DNA of 64,000 nucleotides from Aplectana chamaeleonis (taxonomy: Eukaryota; Nematoda; Chromadorea; Rhabditida; Cosmocercidae): assembly GCA_029168955.1 (NCBI GenBank), contig JAPDOI010000427.1, positions 186,001 to 250,000 of the forward strand, in the 5' to 3' direction. The notes beneath the pieces were generated by a model. That model ran no database searches. It was not told the DNA's origin and worked only from the letters and a program-made list of their open reading frames with translations. The first letter of the stretch is position 1, and every line of letters begins with the position of its first letter. The translations under genes and the position numbers were made by a program. Shown piece by piece: positions 1 through 14,119 of the stretch.

Positions 1-46
1 CCACCTGCCCGGTTAGGGTCGGCTATGCTATACCCGCCGGAATTCA

Positions 47-3000
47 TTGATAACGGAGGTGAGACACAGCAGCCTCCTACCCGTCAATCTCACGTTTCAC
101 AAAATGATCAATACCTCCCTAGCAGGCAGCGCGCGCTCTGCCTGTCCACCTGCACAGTTAGGGTCAGGTATGCTATACCCGCCGGAATTCATTGATAACG
201 GAGGTGAGACACAGCAGCCTCCTACCCGTCAATCTCACGTTTCACAAAATGATCAATACCTCCCTAGCAGGCAGCGCGCGCTCTGCCTGTCCACCTGCAC
301 AGTTAGGGTCCAGGTATGCTATACCCGCCGGAATTCATTGATAACGGAGGTGAGACACAGCAGCCTCCCTACCCGTCGATCTCACGTTTCACAAAATGAT
401 CAATACCTCCCTAGCAGGCAGCGCGCGCTCTGCCTGTCCACCTGCACAGTTAGGGTCAGGTATGCTATACCCGCCGGAATTCATTGATAACGGAGGTGAG
501 ACACAGCAGCCTCCTACCCGTCAATCTCACGTTTCACAAAATGATCAATACCTCCCTAGCAGGCAGCGCGCGCTCTGCCTGTCCACCTGCACAGTTAGGG
601 TCAGGTATGCTATACCCGCCGGAATTCATTGATAACGGAGGTGAGACACAGCAGCCTCCTACCCGTCAATCTCACGTTTCACAAAATGATCAATACCTCC
701 CTAGCAGGCAGCGCGCGCTCTGCCTGTCCACCTGCACAGTTAGGGTCAGGTATGCTATACCCGCCGGAATTCATTGATAACGGAGGTGAGACACAGCAGC
801 CTCCTACCCGTCAATCTCACGTTTCACAAAATGATCAATACCTCCCTAGCAGGCAGCGCGCGCTCTGCCTGTCCACCTGCACAGCTAAGGTCAGCAATGC
901 TTTACCCGCCGGAATTCCATGATAACGGAGGTGAGACACAGCAGCCTCCTACCCGTCAATCTCACGTTTCACAAAATGATCAATACCTCCCTAGCAGGCA
1001 GCGCGCGCTCTGCCTGTCCACCTGCACAGTTAGGGTCAGGTATGCTATACCCGCCGGAATTCATTGATAACGGAGGTGAGACACAGCAGCCTCCTACCCG
1101 TCAATCTCACGTTTCACAAAATGATCAATACCTCCCTAGCAGGCAGCGCGCGCTCTGCCTGTCCACCTGCACAGTTAGGGTCAGGTATGCTATACCCGCC
1201 GGAATTCATTGATAACAGAGGTGAGACACAGCAGCCTCCTACCCGTCAATCTCACGTTTCACAAAATGATCAATACCTCCCTAGCAGGCAGCGCGCGCTC
1301 TGCCTGTCCACCTGCACAGTTAGGGTCAGGTATGCTATACCCGCCGGAATTCATTGATAACGGAGGTGAGACACAGCAGCCTCCTACCCGTCAATCTCAC
1401 GTTTCACAAAATGATCAATACCTCCCTAGCAGGCAGCGCGCGCTCTGCCTGTCCACCTGCACAGTTAGGGTCAGGTATGCTATACCCGCCGGAATTCATT
1501 GATAACGGAGGTGAGACACAGCAGCCTCCTACCCGTCAATCTCACGTTTCACAAAATGATCAATACCTCCCTAGCAGGCAGCGCGCGCTCTGCCTGTCCA
1601 CCTGCACAGTTAGGGTCAGGTATGCTATACCCGCCGGAATTCATTGATAACGGAGGTGAGACACAGCAGCCTCCTACCCGTCAATCTCACGTTTCACAAA
1701 ATGATCAATACCTCCCTAGCAGGCAGCGCGCGCTCTGCCTGTCCACCTGCACAGTTAGGGTCAGGTATGCTATACCCGCCGGAATTCATTGATAACGGAG
1801 GTGAGACACAGCAGCCTCCTACCCGTCGATCTCACGTTTCACAAAATGATCAATACCTCCCTAGCAGGCAGCGCGCGCTCTGCCTGTCCACCTGCACAGT
1901 TAGGGTCAGGTATGCTATACCCGCCGGAATTCATTGATAACGGAGGTGAGACACAGCAGCCTCCTACCCGTCAATCTCACGTTTCACAAAATGATCAATA
2001 CCTCCCTAGCGGGCAGCGCGCGCTCTGCCTGTCCACCTGCACAGTTAGGGTCAGGTATGCTATACCCGCCGGAATTCATTGATAACGGAGGTGAGACACA
2101 GCAGCCTCCTACCCGTCAATCTCACGTTTCACAAAATGATCAATACCTCCCTAGCAGGCAGCGCGCGCTCTGCCTGTCCACCTGCACAGTTAGGGTCAGG
2201 TATGCTATACCCGCCGGAATTCATTGATAACGGAGGTGAGACACAGCAGCCTCCTACCCGTCAATCTCACGTTTCACAAAATGATCAATACCTCCCTAGC
2301 AGGCAGCGCGCGCTCTGCCTGTCCATCTGCACAGTTAGGGTCAGGTATGCTATACCCGCCGGAATTCATTGATAACGGAGGTGAGACACAGCAACCTCCT
2401 ACCCGTCGATCTCACGTTTCACAAAATGATCAATACCTCCCTAGCAGGCAGCGCGCGCTCTGCCTGTCCACCTGCACAGTTAGGGTCAGGTATGCTATAC
2501 CCGCCGGAATTCATTGATAACGGAGGTGAGACACAGCAGCCTCCTACCCGTCAATCTCACGTTTCACAAAATGATCAATACCTCCCTAGCAGGCAGCGCG
2601 CGCTCTGCCTGTCCACCTGCACAGTTAGGGTCAGGTATGCTATACCCGCCGGAATTCATTGATAACGGAGGTGAGACACAGCAGCCTCCTACCCGTCAAT
2701 CTCACGTTTCACAAAATGATCAATACCTCCCTAGCAGGCAGCGCGCGCTCTGCCTGTCCACCTGCACAGTTAGGGTCAGGTATGCTATACCCGCCGGAAT
2801 TCATTGATAACGGAGGGGAGACACAGCAGCCTCCTACCCGTGAATCTCACGTTTCACGAAATGATCAATACCTCCCTAGCAGGCAGCGCGCGCTCTGCCT
2901 GTCCACCTGCAATACAGTTAGGGTCAGGTATGCTATACCCGCCGGAATTCATTGATAACGGAGGTGAGACACAGCAGCCTCCTACCCGTCGATCTCACGT

Positions 3001-6000
3001 TTCACAAAATGATCAATACCTCCCTAGCAGGCAGCGCGCGCTCTGCCTGTCCACCTGCACAGTTAGGGTCAGGTATGCTATACCCGCCGGAATTCATTGA
3101 TAACGGAGGTGAGACACAGCAGCCTCCTACCCGTCAATCTCACGTTTCACAAAATGATCAATACCTCCCTAGCAGGCAGCGCGCGCTCTGCCTGTCCACC
3201 TGCACAGTTAGGGTCAGGTATGCTATACCCGCCGGAATTCATTGATAACGGAGGTGAGACACAGCAGCCTCCTACCCGTCAATCTCACGTTTCACAAAAT
3301 GATCAATACCTCCTAGCAGGCAGCGCGCGCTCTGCCTGTCCACCTGCACAGTTAGGGTCAGGTATGCTATACCCGCCGGAATTCATTGATAACGGAGGTG
3401 AGACACAGCAGCCTCCTACCCGTCAATCTCACGTTTCACAAAATGATCAATACCTCCCTAGCAGGCAGCGCGCGCGCTCTGCATGTCCACCTGCACAGTT
3501 AGGGTCAGGTATGCTATACCCGCCGGAATTCATTGATAACGGAGGTGAGACACAACAGCCTCCTACCCGTCAATCTCACGTTTCACGAAATGATCAATAC
3601 CTCCCTAGCAGGCAGCGCGCGCTCTGCCTGTCCACCTGCACAGTTAGGGTCAGGTATGCTATACCCGCCGGAATTCATTGATAACGGAGGTGAGACACAG
3701 CAGCCTCCTACCCGTCAATCTCACGTTTCACAAAATGATCAATACCTCCCTAGCAGGCAGCGCGCGCTCTGCCTGTCCACCTGCACAGTTAGGGTCAGGT
3801 ATGCTATACCCGCCGGAATTCATTGATAACGGAGGTGAGACACAGCAGCCTCCTACCCGTCAATCTCACGTTTCACAAAATGATCAATACCTCCCTAGCA
3901 GGCAGCGCGCGCTCTGCCTGTCCACCTGCACAGTTAGGGTCAGGTATGCTATACCCGCCGGAATTCATTGATAACGGAGGTGAGACACAGCAGCCTCCTA
4001 CCCGTCAATCTCACGTTTCACGAAATGGTCAATACCTCCCTAGCAGGCAGCGCGCGCTCTGCCTGTCCACCTGCACAGTTAGGGTCAGGTATGCTATACC
4101 CGCCGGAATTCATTGATAACGGAGGTGAGACACAGCAGCCTCCTACCCGTCAATCTCACGTTTCACAAAATGATCAATACCTCCCTAGCAGGCAGCGCGC
4201 GCTCTGCCTGTCCACCTGCACAGTTAGGGTCAGGTATGCTATACCCGCCGGAATTCATTGATAACGGAGGTGAGACACAGCAGCCTCCTACCCGTCGATC
4301 TCACGTTTCACAAAATGATCAATACCTCCCTAGCAGGCAGCGCGCGTTCTGCCTGTCCACCTGCACAGTTAGGGTCAGATATGCTATACCCGCCGGAATT
4401 CATTGATAACGGAGGTGAGACACAGCAGCCTCCTACCCGTCAATCTCACGTTTCACAAAATGATCAATACCTCCCTAGCAGGCAGCGCGCGCTCTGCCTG
4501 TCCACCTGCACAGTTAGGGTCAGGTATGCTATACCCGCCGGAATTCATTGATAACGGAGGTGAGACACAGCAGCCTCCTACCCGTCAATCTCACGTTTCA
4601 CAAAATGATCAATACCTCCCTAGCAGGCAGCGCGCGCTCTGCCTGTCCACCTGCACAGTTAGGGTCAGGTATGCTATACCCGCCGGAATTCATTGATAAC
4701 GGAGGTGAGACACAGCAGCCTCCTACCCGTCAATCTCACGTTTCACAAAATGATCAATACCTCCCTAGCAGGCAGCGCGCGCTCTGCCTGTCCACCTGCA
4801 CAGTTAGGGTCAGGTATGCTATACCCGCCGGAATTCATTGATAACGGAGGTGAGACACAGCAGCCTCCTACCCGTCAATCTCACGTTTCACAAAATGATC
4901 AATACCTCCCTAGCAGGCAGCGCGCGCTCTGCCTGTCCACCTGCACAGTTAGGGTCAGGTATGCTATACCCGCCGGAATTCATTGATAACGGAGGTGAGA
5001 CACAGCAGCCTCCTACCCGTCAATCTCACGTTTCACAAAATGATCAATACCTCCCTAGCAGGCAGCGCGCGCTCTGCCTGTCCACCTGCACAGTTAGGGT
5101 CAGGTATGCTATACCCGCCGGAATTCATTGATAACGGAGGTGAGACACAGCAGCCTCCTACCCGTCAATCTCACGTTTCACAAAATGATCAATACCTCCC
5201 TAGCAGGCAGCGCGCGCTCTGCCTGTCCACCTGCACAGTTAGGGTCAGGTATGCTATACCCGCCGGAATTCATTGATAACGGAGGTGAGACACAGCAGCC
5301 TCCTACCCGTCAATCTCACGTTTCACAAAATGATCAATACCTCCCTAGCAGGCAGCGCGCGCTCTGCCTGTCCACCTGCACAGTTAGGGTCAGGTATGCT
5401 ATACCCGCCGGAATTCATTGATAACGGAGGTGAGACACAGCAGCCTCCTACCCGTCAATCTCACGTTTCACAAAATGATCAATACCTCCCTAGCAGGCAG
5501 CGCGCGCTCTGCCTGTCCACCTGCACAGTTAGGGTCAGGTATGCTATACCCGCCGGAATTCATTGATAACGGAGGTGAGACACAGCAGCCTCCTACCCGT
5601 CAATCTCACGTTTCACAAAATGATCAATACCTCCCTAGCAGGCAGCGCGCGCTCTGCCTGTCCACCTGCACAGTTAGGGTCAGGTATGCTATACCCGCCG
5701 GAATTCATTGATAACGGACGTGAGACACAGAAGCCTCCTACCCGACAATCTCACGTTTCACGAAATGATGAATACCTCCTAGCAGGCAGCGCCCGCTCTG
5801 TCTGTGCACCTGCACAGTTAGGGTCAGGTATGCTATACCCGGCGGAATTCATTGATAACGGAGGTGAGACACAGCAGCCTCCTACCCGTCAATCTCACGT
5901 TTCACAAAATGATCAATACCTCCCTAGCAGGCAGCGCGCGCTCTGCCTGTCCACCTGCACAGTTAGGGTCAGGTATGCTATACCCGCCGGAATTCATTGA

Positions 6001-9000
6001 TACCGGAGGTGAGACACAGCAGCCTCCTACCCGTCAATCTCACGTTTCACAAAATGATCAATACCTCCCTAGCAGGCAGCGCGCGCTCTGCCTGTCCACC
6101 TGCACAGTTAGGGTCAGGTATGCTATACCCGCCGGAATTCATTGATAACGGAGGTGAGACACAGCAGCCTCCTACCCCTCAATCTCACGTTTCACAAAAT
6201 GATCAATACCTCCCTAGCAGGCAGCGCGCGCTCTGCCTGTCCACCTGCACAGTTAGGGTCCAGGTATGCTATACCCGCCGGAATTCATTGATAACGGAGG
6301 TGAGACACAGCAGCCTCCTACCCGTCAATCTCACGTTTCACAAAATGATCAATACCTCCCTAGCAGGCAGCGCGCGCTCTGCCTGTCCACCTGCACAGTT
6401 AGGGTCAGGTATGCTATACCCGCCGGAATTCATTGATAACGGAGGTGAGACACAGCAGCCTCCTACCCGTCAATCTCACGTTTCACAAAATGATCAATAC
6501 CTCCCTAGCAGGCAGCGCGCGCTCTGCCTGTCCACCTGCACAGTTAGGGTCAGGTATGCTATACCCGCCGGAATTCATTGATAACAGAGGTGAGACACAG
6601 CAGCCTCCTACCCGTCAATCTCACGTTTCACAAAATGATCAATACCTCCCTAGCAGGCAGCGCGCGCTCTGCCTGTCCACCTGCACAGTTAGGGTCAGGT
6701 ATGCTATACCCGCCGGAATTCATTGATAACGGAGGTGAGACACAGCAGCCTCCTACCCGTCAATCTCACGTTTCACAAAATGATCAATACCTCCCTAGCA
6801 GGCAGCGCGCGCTCTGCCTGTCCACCTGCACAGTTAGGGTCAGGTATGCTATACCCGCCGGAATTCATTGATAACGGAGGTGAGACACAGCAGCCTCCTA
6901 CCCGTCAATCTCACGTTTCACAAAATGATCAATACCTCCCTAGCAGGCAGCGCGCGCTCTGCCTGTCCACCTGCACAGTTAGGGTCAGATATGCTATACC
7001 CGCCGGAATTCATTGATAACGGAGGTGAGACACAGCAGCCTCCTATCCGTCAATCTCACGTTTCACAAAATGATCAATACCTCCCTAGCAGGCAGCGCGC
7101 GCTCTGCCTGTCCACCTGCACAGTTAGAGTCAGGTATGCTATACCCGCCGGAATTCATTGATAACGGAGGTGAGACACAGCAGCCTCCTACCCGTCAATC
7201 TCACGTTTCACAAAATGATCAATACCTCCCTAGCAGGCAGCGCGCGCTCTGCCTGTCCACCTGCACAGTTAGGGTCAGGTATGCTATACCCGCCGGAATT
7301 CATTGATAACGGAGGTGAGACACAGCAGCCTCCTACCCGTCAATCTCACGTTTCACAAAATGATCAATACCTCCCTAGCAGGCAGCGCGCGCTCTGCCTG
7401 TCCACCTGCACAGTTAGGGTCAGGTATGCTATACCCGCCGGAATTCATTGATAACGGAGGTGAGACACAGCAGCCTCCTACCCGTCGATCTCACGTTTCA
7501 CAAAATGATCAATACCTCCCTAGCAGGCAGCGCGCGCTCTGCCTGTCCACCTGCACAGTTAGGGTCAGGTATGCTATACCCGCCGGAATTCATTGATAAC
7601 GGAGGTGAGACACAGCAGCCCTCCTACCCGTCAATCTCACGTTTCACGAAATGATCAATACCTCCCTAGCAGGCAGCGCGCGCTCTGCATGTCCACCTGC
7701 ACAGTTAGGGTCAGGTATGCTATACCCGCCGGAATTCATTGATAACGGAGGTGAGACACAGCAGCCTCCTACCCGTCAATCTCACGTTTCACGAAATGAT
7801 CAATACCTCCCTAGCAGGCAGCGCGCGCTCTGCCTGTCCACCTGCACAGTTAGGGTCAGGTATGCTATACCCGCCGGAATTCATTGATAACGGAGGTGAG
7901 ACACAGCAGCCTCCCTACCCGTCAATCTCACGTTTCACGAAATGATCAATACCTCCCTAGCAGGCAGCGCGCGCTCTGCCTGTCCACCTGCACAGTTAGG
8001 GTCAGGTATGCTATACCCGCCGGAATTCATTGATAACGGAGGTGAGACACAGCAGCCTCCTACCCGTCAATCTCACGTTTCACAAAATGATCAATACCTC
8101 CCTAGCAGGCAGCGCGCGCTCTGCCTGTCCACCTGCACAGTTAGGGTCAGGTATGCTATACCCGCCGGAATTCATTGATAACGGAGGTGAGACACAGCAG
8201 CCTCCTACCCGTCAATCTCACGTTTCACAAAATGATCAATACCTCCCTAGCAGGCAGCGCGCGCTCTGCCTGTCCACCTGCACAGTTAGGGTCAGGTATG
8301 CTATACCCGCCGGAATTCATTGATAACGGAGGTGAGACACAGCAGCCTCCTACCCGTCAATCTCACGTTTCACAAAATGATCAATACCTCCCTAGCAGGC
8401 AGCGCGCGCTCTGCCTGTCCACCTGCACAGTTAGGGTCAGGTATGCTATACCCGCCGGAATTCATTGATAACGGAGGTGAGACACAGCAGCCTCCTACCC
8501 GTCAATCTCACGTTTCACAAAATGATCAATACCTCCCTAGCAGGCAGCGCGCGCTCTGCCTGTCCACCTGCACAGTTAGGGTCAGGTATGCTATACCCGC
8601 CGGAATTCATTGATAACGGAGGTGAGACACAGCAGCCTCCTACCCGTCAATCTCACGTTTCACGAAATGATCAATACCTCCCTAGCAGGCAGCGCGCGCT
8701 CTGCCTGTCCACCTGCACAGTTAGGGTCAGGTATGCTATACCCGCCGGAATTCATTGATAACGGAGGTGAGACACAGCAGCCTCCTACCCGTCAATCTCA
8801 CGTTTCACAAAATGATCAATACCTCCCTAGCAGGCAGCGCGCGCTCTGCCTGTCCACCTGCACAGTTAGGGTCAGGTATGCTATACCCGCCGGAATTCAT
8901 TGCTAACGGAGGTGAGACACAGCAGCCTCCTACCCGTCAATCTCACGTTTCACAAAATGATCAATACCTCCCTAGCAGGCAGCGCGCGCTCTGCCTGTCC

Positions 9001-9530
9001 ACCTGCACAGTTAGGGTCAGGTATGCTATACCCGCCGGAATTCATTGATAACGGAGGTGAGACACAGCAGCCTCCTACCCGTCAATCTCACGTTTCACAA
9101 AATGATCAATACCTCCCTAGCAGGCAGCGCGCGCTCTGCCTGTCCACCTGCACAGTTAGGGTCAGGTATGCTATACCCGCCGGAATTCATTGATAACGGA
9201 GGTGAGACACAGCAGCCTCCTACCCGTCAATCTCACGTTTCACAAAATGATCAATACCTCCTAGCAGGCAGCGCGCGCTCTGCCTGTCCACCTGCACAGT
9301 TAGGGTCAGGTATGCTATACCCGCCGGAATTCATTGATAACGGAGGTGAGACACAGCAGCCTCCTACCCGTCAATCTCACGTTTCACGAAATGATCAATA
9401 CCTCCCTAGCAGGCAGCGCGCGCTCTGCCTGTCCACCTGCACAGTTAGGATCAGGTATGCTATACCCGCCGGAATTCATTGATAACGGAGGGGAGACACA
9501 GCAGGCTCCTACCCGTCAATCTCACGTTTC
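47..9530. repeat. Homogenised segment of the satellite
   Basis: Monomers here are almost all the same consensus type (CAAAATGATC, CCTGTCC, GGGTCAGG). Only scattered single changes occur, for example CGATCT at about 1824, 2407 and 7484, and a diverged unit at about 5717-5850. Eight or more successive monomers between about 4400 and 5560 appear identical over both open frames. This contrasts with the variant-rich segment further right and suggests recent amplification by unequal exchange or conversion. The first 45 bases of the window carry several private changes (CCCGG, TCGGC), so the true array edge could lie close to the left end. Confidence 0.85.
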
Positions 9531-11656
9531 ACAAAAATGATCAATACCTCCCTAGCAGGCAGCGCGCGCTCTGCCTGTCCACCTGCACAGTTAGGATCAG
9601 GTATGCTATACCCGCCGGAATTCATTGATAACGGAGGTGAGACACAGCAGCCTCCTACCCGTCAATCTCACGTTTCACAAAATGGTCAATGCCTCCCTAG
9701 CAGGCAGCGCGCGCTCTGCCTGTCCACCTGCACAGTTAGGGTCAGGTATGCTATACCCGCCGGAATTCATTGATAACGGAGGTGAGACACACCACCCTCC
9801 TCCCCGTCAATCTCACGTTTCACAAAATGGTCAATGCCTCCCTAGCAGGCAGCGCGCGCTCTGCCTGTCCACCTGCACAGTTAGGGTCAGGTATGCTATA
9901 CCCGCCGGAATTCATTGATAACGGAGGTGAGACACAGCAGCCTCCTACCCGTCAATCTCACGTTTCACAAAATGATCAATACCTCCCTAGCAGGCAGCGC
10001 GCGCTCTGCCTGTCCACCTGCACAGTTAGGGTCAGGTATGCTATACCCGCCGGAATTCATTGATAACGGAGGTGAGACACAGCAGCCTCCTACCCGTCAA
10101 TCTCACGTTTCACAAAATGATCAATACCTCCCTAGCAGGCAGCGCGCGCTCTGCCTGTCCACCTGCACAGTTAGGGTCAGGTATGCTATACCCGCCGGAA
10201 TTCATTGATAACGGAGGTGAGACACAGCAGCCTCCTACCCGTCAATCTCACGTTTCACGAAATGATCAATACCTCCCTAGCAGGCAGCGCGCGCTCTGCC
10301 TGTCCACCTGCACAGTTAGGGTCAGGTATGCTATACCCGCCGGAATTCATTGATAACGGAGGTGAGACACAGCAGCCTCCTACCCGTCGATCTCACGTTT
10401 CACAAAATGATCAATACCTCCCTAGCAGGCAGCGCGCGCTCTGCCTGTCCACCTGCACAGTTAGGGTCAGGTATGCTATACCCGCCGGAATTCATTGATA
10501 ACGGAGGTGAGACACAGCAGCCTCCTACCCGTCAATCTCACGTTTCACAAAATGATCAATACCTCCCTAGCAGGCAGCGCGCGCTCTGCCTGTCCACCTG
10601 CACAGTTAGGGTCAGGTATGCTATACCCGCCGGAATTCATTGATAACGGAGGTGAGACACAGCAGCCTCCTACCCGTCAATCTCACGTTTCACGAAATGA
10701 TCAATACCTCCCTAGCAGGCAGCGCGCGCTCTGCCTGTCCACCTGCACAGTTAGGGTCAGGTATGCTATACCCGCCGGAATTCATTGATAACGGAGGTGA
10801 GACACAGCAGCCTCCCTACCCGTCAATCTCACGTTTCACGAAATGGTCAATACCTCCCTAGCAGGCAGCGCGCGCTCTGCCTGTCCACCTGCACAGTTAG
10901 GGTCAGGTATGCTATACCCGCCGGAATTCATTGATAACGGAGGTGAGACACAGCAGCCTCCTACCCGTCAATCTCACGTTTCACGAAATGATCAATACCT
11001 CCCTAGCAGGCAGCGCGCGCTCTGCCTGTCCACCTGCACAGTTAGGGTCAGGTATGCTATACCCGCCGGAATTCATTGATAACGGAGGTGAGACACAGCA
11101 GCCTCCTACCCGTCAATCTCACGTTTCACAAAATGATCAATACCTCCCTAGCAGGCAGCGCGCGCTCTGCATGTCCACCTGCACAGTTAGGGTCAGGTAT
11201 GCTATACCCGCCGGAATTCATTGATAACGGAGGTGAGACACAGCAGCCTCCCTACCCGTCAATCTCACGTTTCACAAAATGATCAATACCTCCCTAGCAG
11301 GCAGCGCGCGCTCTGCCTGTCCACCTGCACAGTTAGGGTCAGGTATGCTATACCCGCCGGAATTCATTGATAACGGAGGTGAGACACAGCAGCCTCCTAC
11401 CCGTCAATCTCACGTTTCACAAAATGATCAATACCTCCCTAGCAGGCAGCGCGCGCTCTGCCTGTCCACCTGCACAGTTAGAGTCAGGTATGCTATACCC
11501 GCCGGAATTCATTGATAACGGAGGTGAGACACAGCAGCCTCCTACCCGTCGATCTCACGTTTCACAAAATGATCAATACCTCCCTAGCAGGCAGCGCGCG
11601 CTCTGCCTGTCCGCCTGCACAGTTAGAGTCAGGTATGCTATACCCGCCGGAATTCA

Positions 11657-14119
11657 TTGATAACGGAGGTGAGACACAGCAGCCTCCTACCCGTCGATCT
11701 CACGTTTCACAAAATGATCAATACCTCCCTAGCAGGCAGCGCGCGCTCTGCATGTCCACCTGCACAGTTAGGGTCAGGTATGCTATACCCGCCGGAATTC
11801 ATTGATAACGGAGGTGAGACACAGCAGCCTCCTACCCGTCAATCTCACGTTTCACGAAATGATCAATACCTCCCTAGCAGGCAGCGCGCGCTCTGCCTGT
11901 CCACCTGCACAGTTAGGGTCAGGTATGCTATACCCGCCGGAATTCATTGATAACGGAGGTGAGACACAGCAGCCTCCTACCCGTCAATCTCACGTTTCAC
12001 GAAATGGTCAATACCTCCCTAGCAGGCAGCGCGCGCTCTGCCTGTCCATCTGCACAGTTAGGGTCAGGTATGCTATACCCGCCGGAATTCATTGATAACG
12101 GAGGTGAGACACAGCAGCCTCCTACCCGTCGATCTCACGTTTCACAAAATGATCAATACCTCCCTAGCAGGCAGCGCGCGCTCTGCCTGTCCACCTGCAC
12201 AGTTAGGGTCAGGTATGCTATACCCGCCGGAATTCATTGATAACGGAGGTGAGACACAGCAGCCTCCTACCCGTCAATCTCACGTTTCACGAAATGATCA
12301 ATACCTCCCTAGCAGGCAGCGCGCGCTCTGCCTGTCCACCTGCACAGTTAGGGTCAGGTATGCTATACCCGCCGGAATTCATTGATAACGGAGGTGAGAC
12401 ACAGCAGCCTCCTACCCGTCAATCTCACGTTTCACGAAATGGTCAATACCTCCCTAGCAGGCAGCGCGCTCTGCCTGTCCACCTGCACAGTTAGGGTCAG
12501 GTATGCTATACCCGCCGGAATTCATTGATAACGGAGGTGAGACACAGCAGCCTCCTACCCGTCGATCTCACGTTTCACAAAATGATCAATACCTCCTAGC
12601 AGGCAGCGCGCGCTCTGCATGTCCACCTGCACAGTTAGGGTCAGGTATGCTATACCCGCCGGAATTCATTGATAACGGAGGTGAGACACAGCAGCCTCCT
12701 ACCCGTCAATCTCACGTTTCACGAAATGATCAATACCTCCCTAGCAGGCAGCGCGCGCTCTGCCTGTCCACCTGCACAGTTAGGGTCAGGTATGCTATAC
12801 CCGCCGGAATTCATTGATAACGGAGGTGAGACACAGCAGCCTCCTACCCGTCAATCTCACGTTTCACGAAATGGTCAATACCTCCCTAGCAGGCAGCGCG
12901 CGCTCTGCCTGTCCACCTGCACAGTTAGGGTCAGGTATGCTATACCCGCCGGAATTCATTGATAACGGAGGTGAGACACAGCAGCCTCCTACCCGTCAAT
13001 CTCACGTTTCACGAAATGATCAATACCTCCCTAGCAGGCAGCGCGCGCTCTGCCTGTCCACCTGCACAGTTAGGGTCAGGTATGCTATACCCGCCGGAAT
13101 TCATTGATAACGGAGGTGAGACACAGCAGCCTCCTACCCGTCAATCTCACGTTTCACGAAATGGTCAATACCTCCCTAGCAGGCAGCGCGCGCTCTGCCT
13201 GTCCATCTGCACAGTTAGGGTCAGGTATGCTATACCCGCCGGAATTCATTGATAACGGAGGTGAGACACAGCAGCCTCCTACCCGTCGATCTCACGTTTC
13301 ACAAAATGATCAATACCTCCCTAGCAGGCAGCGCGCGCTCTGCCTGTCCACCTGCACAGTTAGGGTCAGGTATGCTATACCCGCCGGAATTCATTGATAA
13401 CGGAGGTGAGACACAGCAGCCTCCCTACCCGTCAATCTCACGTTTCACAAAATGATCAATACCTCCCTAGCAGGCAGCGCGCGCTCTGCATGTCCACCTG
13501 CACAGTTAGGGTCAGGTATGCTATACCCGCCGGAATTCATTGATAACGGAGGTGAGACACAGCAGCCTCCTACCCGTCAATCTCACGTTCCACAAAATGA
13601 TCAAAACCTCCCTAGCGGGCAGCGCGCGCTCTGCCTGTCCACCTGCACAGTTAGGGTCAGGTATGCTATACCCGCCGGAATTCATTGATAACGGAGGTGA
13701 GACACAGCAGCCTCCTACCCGTCAATCTCACGTTTCACAAAATGATCAATACCTCCCTAGCAGGCAGCGCGCGCTCTGCCTGTCCACCTGCACAGTTAGA
13801 GTCAGGTATGCTATACCCGCCGGAATTCATTGATAACGGAGGTGAGACACAGCAGCCTCCTACCCGTCGATCTCACGTTTCAAAAAATGATCAATACCTC
13901 CCTAGCAGGCAGCGCGCGCTCTGCCTGTCCGCCTGCACAGTTAGAGTCAGGTATGCTATACCCGCCGGAATTCATTGCTAACGGAGGTGAGACACAGCAG
14001 CCTCCTATCCGTCAATCTCACGTTTCACAAAATGATCAATACCTCCCTAGCAGGCAGCGCGCGCTCTGCCTGTCCACCTGCACAGTTAGGGTCAGGTATG
14101 CTATACCCGCCGGAATTCA
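11657..14119. repeat. Higher-order repeat block, copy 1
   Basis: I classed monomers by diagnostic variants. A: GCATGTCC. B: CGTTCC + TCAAAACC + GCGGGC. C: AGAGTC. D: CGATCT + CCGCCTG + AGAGTC. E: CGATCT + GCATGTCC. F: CGAAATGATC. G: CGAAATGGTC + CCATCTG (g without CCATCTG). H: CGATCT only. The order here is E F G H F g E F g F G H A B C D, followed by a monomer with ATTGCTAACG and CTATCCG. The same order recurs at about 24584-27176, 12.93 kb away. Such a long ordered match indicates a segmental duplication inside the array or a long higher-order unit. Calls were made by eye. Confidence 0.85.
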
